From Methylococcales bacterium (lineage in GTDB: Bacteria; Pseudomonadota; Gammaproteobacteria; Methylococcales; UBA1147), in the NCBI GenBank assembly GCA_024958995.1, contig JANXGZ010000181.1, positions 1 to 12,918 of the forward strand: 12,918 nt of DNA, written 5' to 3'. Position 1 is the first letter of the stretch. The number at the start of each line of letters is the position of its first letter. Made by a program: the position numbers and the translations under genes. A model generated the notes under the pieces. It was not told the DNA's origin and ran no database searches. It saw only the letters and a program-made list of their open reading frames with translations. Of this stretch, positions 12,759-12,918 are shown piece after piece.

Positions 12759-12908
12759 ATGTTTCGGTTAAATCAAGCCCTAGGGGTGATGACTGATGAA
12801 CATCGAACGCTTGTAAAGCAGCTTTGGTTTCTTTTTTTGTTTTTGGGTCTGTTGTTTGTAGCACGAGCCCTGTTACAAACCGATACAGAGGCCGAAAGGC
12901 CCTCTTGA
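12759..12908 (+). CDS. Small single-pass membrane protein
   Basis: A 49-codon ORF (ATG 12759), or 39 residues from the second ATG at 12789 (or GTG 12786), ending at TGA 12906-12908. The hydrophobic run Leu-Trp-Phe-Leu-Phe-Leu-Phe-Leu-Gly-Leu-Leu-Phe-Val-Ala is preceded by Arg/Lys and followed by an acidic tail, predicting one membrane helix. AGGA at 12755-12758 abuts the first ATG and AGGGG at 12782-12786 lies two bases before the second, so neither ribosome binding site is well spaced. No family is recognised. The T-rich track that encodes the helix could also be chance. Confidence 0.4.
   Translation: MFRLNQALGVMTDEHRTLVKQLWFLFLFLGLLFVARALLQTDTEAERPS
12887..12905. repeat. GAAA-tetraloop hairpin at the right edge
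   Basis: AGAGGCC, loop GAAA, GGC, one bulged C, then CTCT form a compact stem overlapping the end of the small membrane protein ORF. Only one T pair follows on the + strand, and read on the minus strand it ends in TGTATC, so terminator function is unproven. It may belong to a gene beyond the window. Confidence 0.35.
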
Positions 12909-12918
12909 CTTCAATTGC

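Overview
The window reads as a chromosomal stretch of a proteobacterium, most likely an uncultured gammaproteobacterium. This is an inference from the protein types (RhlE-type DEAD-box helicase, RsmE, M18 aminopeptidase, MsrB, and a metK-ahcY-metF cluster); no rRNA or tRNA is present to settle it. A conserved housekeeping core (about 1500-10860) is flanked by two accessory-looking, visibly more AT-rich flanks with broken genes and orphan small genes.

Left flank (1-1526): about 1 kb without a convincing intact gene, containing a foldable inverted-repeat region (556-699), a tandem 11-bp-period repeat that looks like a response-regulator site (823-843), and a perfect 8-bp inverted repeat (931-956). 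These lead to a small exported four-cysteine protein (989-1252). Directly behind it, in the same frame, is the C-terminal remnant of a macro-domain (ADP-ribose hydrolase-like) gene (1253-1444).

Core: msrB and an M18 aminopeptidase overlap by ATGA on the + strand (1527-3250). Converging on them is a minus-strand run metK, ahcY, metF, rsmE (7549 down to 3286). It holds S-adenosylmethionine synthesis, hydrolysis of the S-adenosylhomocysteine left after methylation, reduction of methylene-THF to the methyl donor for homocysteine remethylation, and a SAM-dependent 16S rRNA methyltransferase. Methionine synthase itself is not in the window. Upstream is a HAD phosphatase gene (minus, GTG start), divergent from an exported, C-terminally anchored protein whose predicted mature N-terminus is His-Gly-Gly (8444-9082). 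A RhlE-type RNA helicase follows (minus, 9528-10856).

Right flank (10857-12918): a roughly 1-kb gene-poor segment with strong hairpins and decayed-looking sequence, a 50-residue helix-turn-helix ORF too short for the usual gene-size cut-offs, two tandem paralogous MORN-repeat (YwqK-like) proteins with an exact 24-residue period, and a probable 39-49 residue single-pass membrane protein at the right edge. The most interesting items are the HTH/MORN/MORN/small-membrane-protein block, the small Cys-rich exported protein with its regulatory-looking leader beside a broken macro-domain gene, and the His-Gly-Gly periplasmic protein. I found no CRISPR array, complete insertion sequence, tRNA or rRNA.
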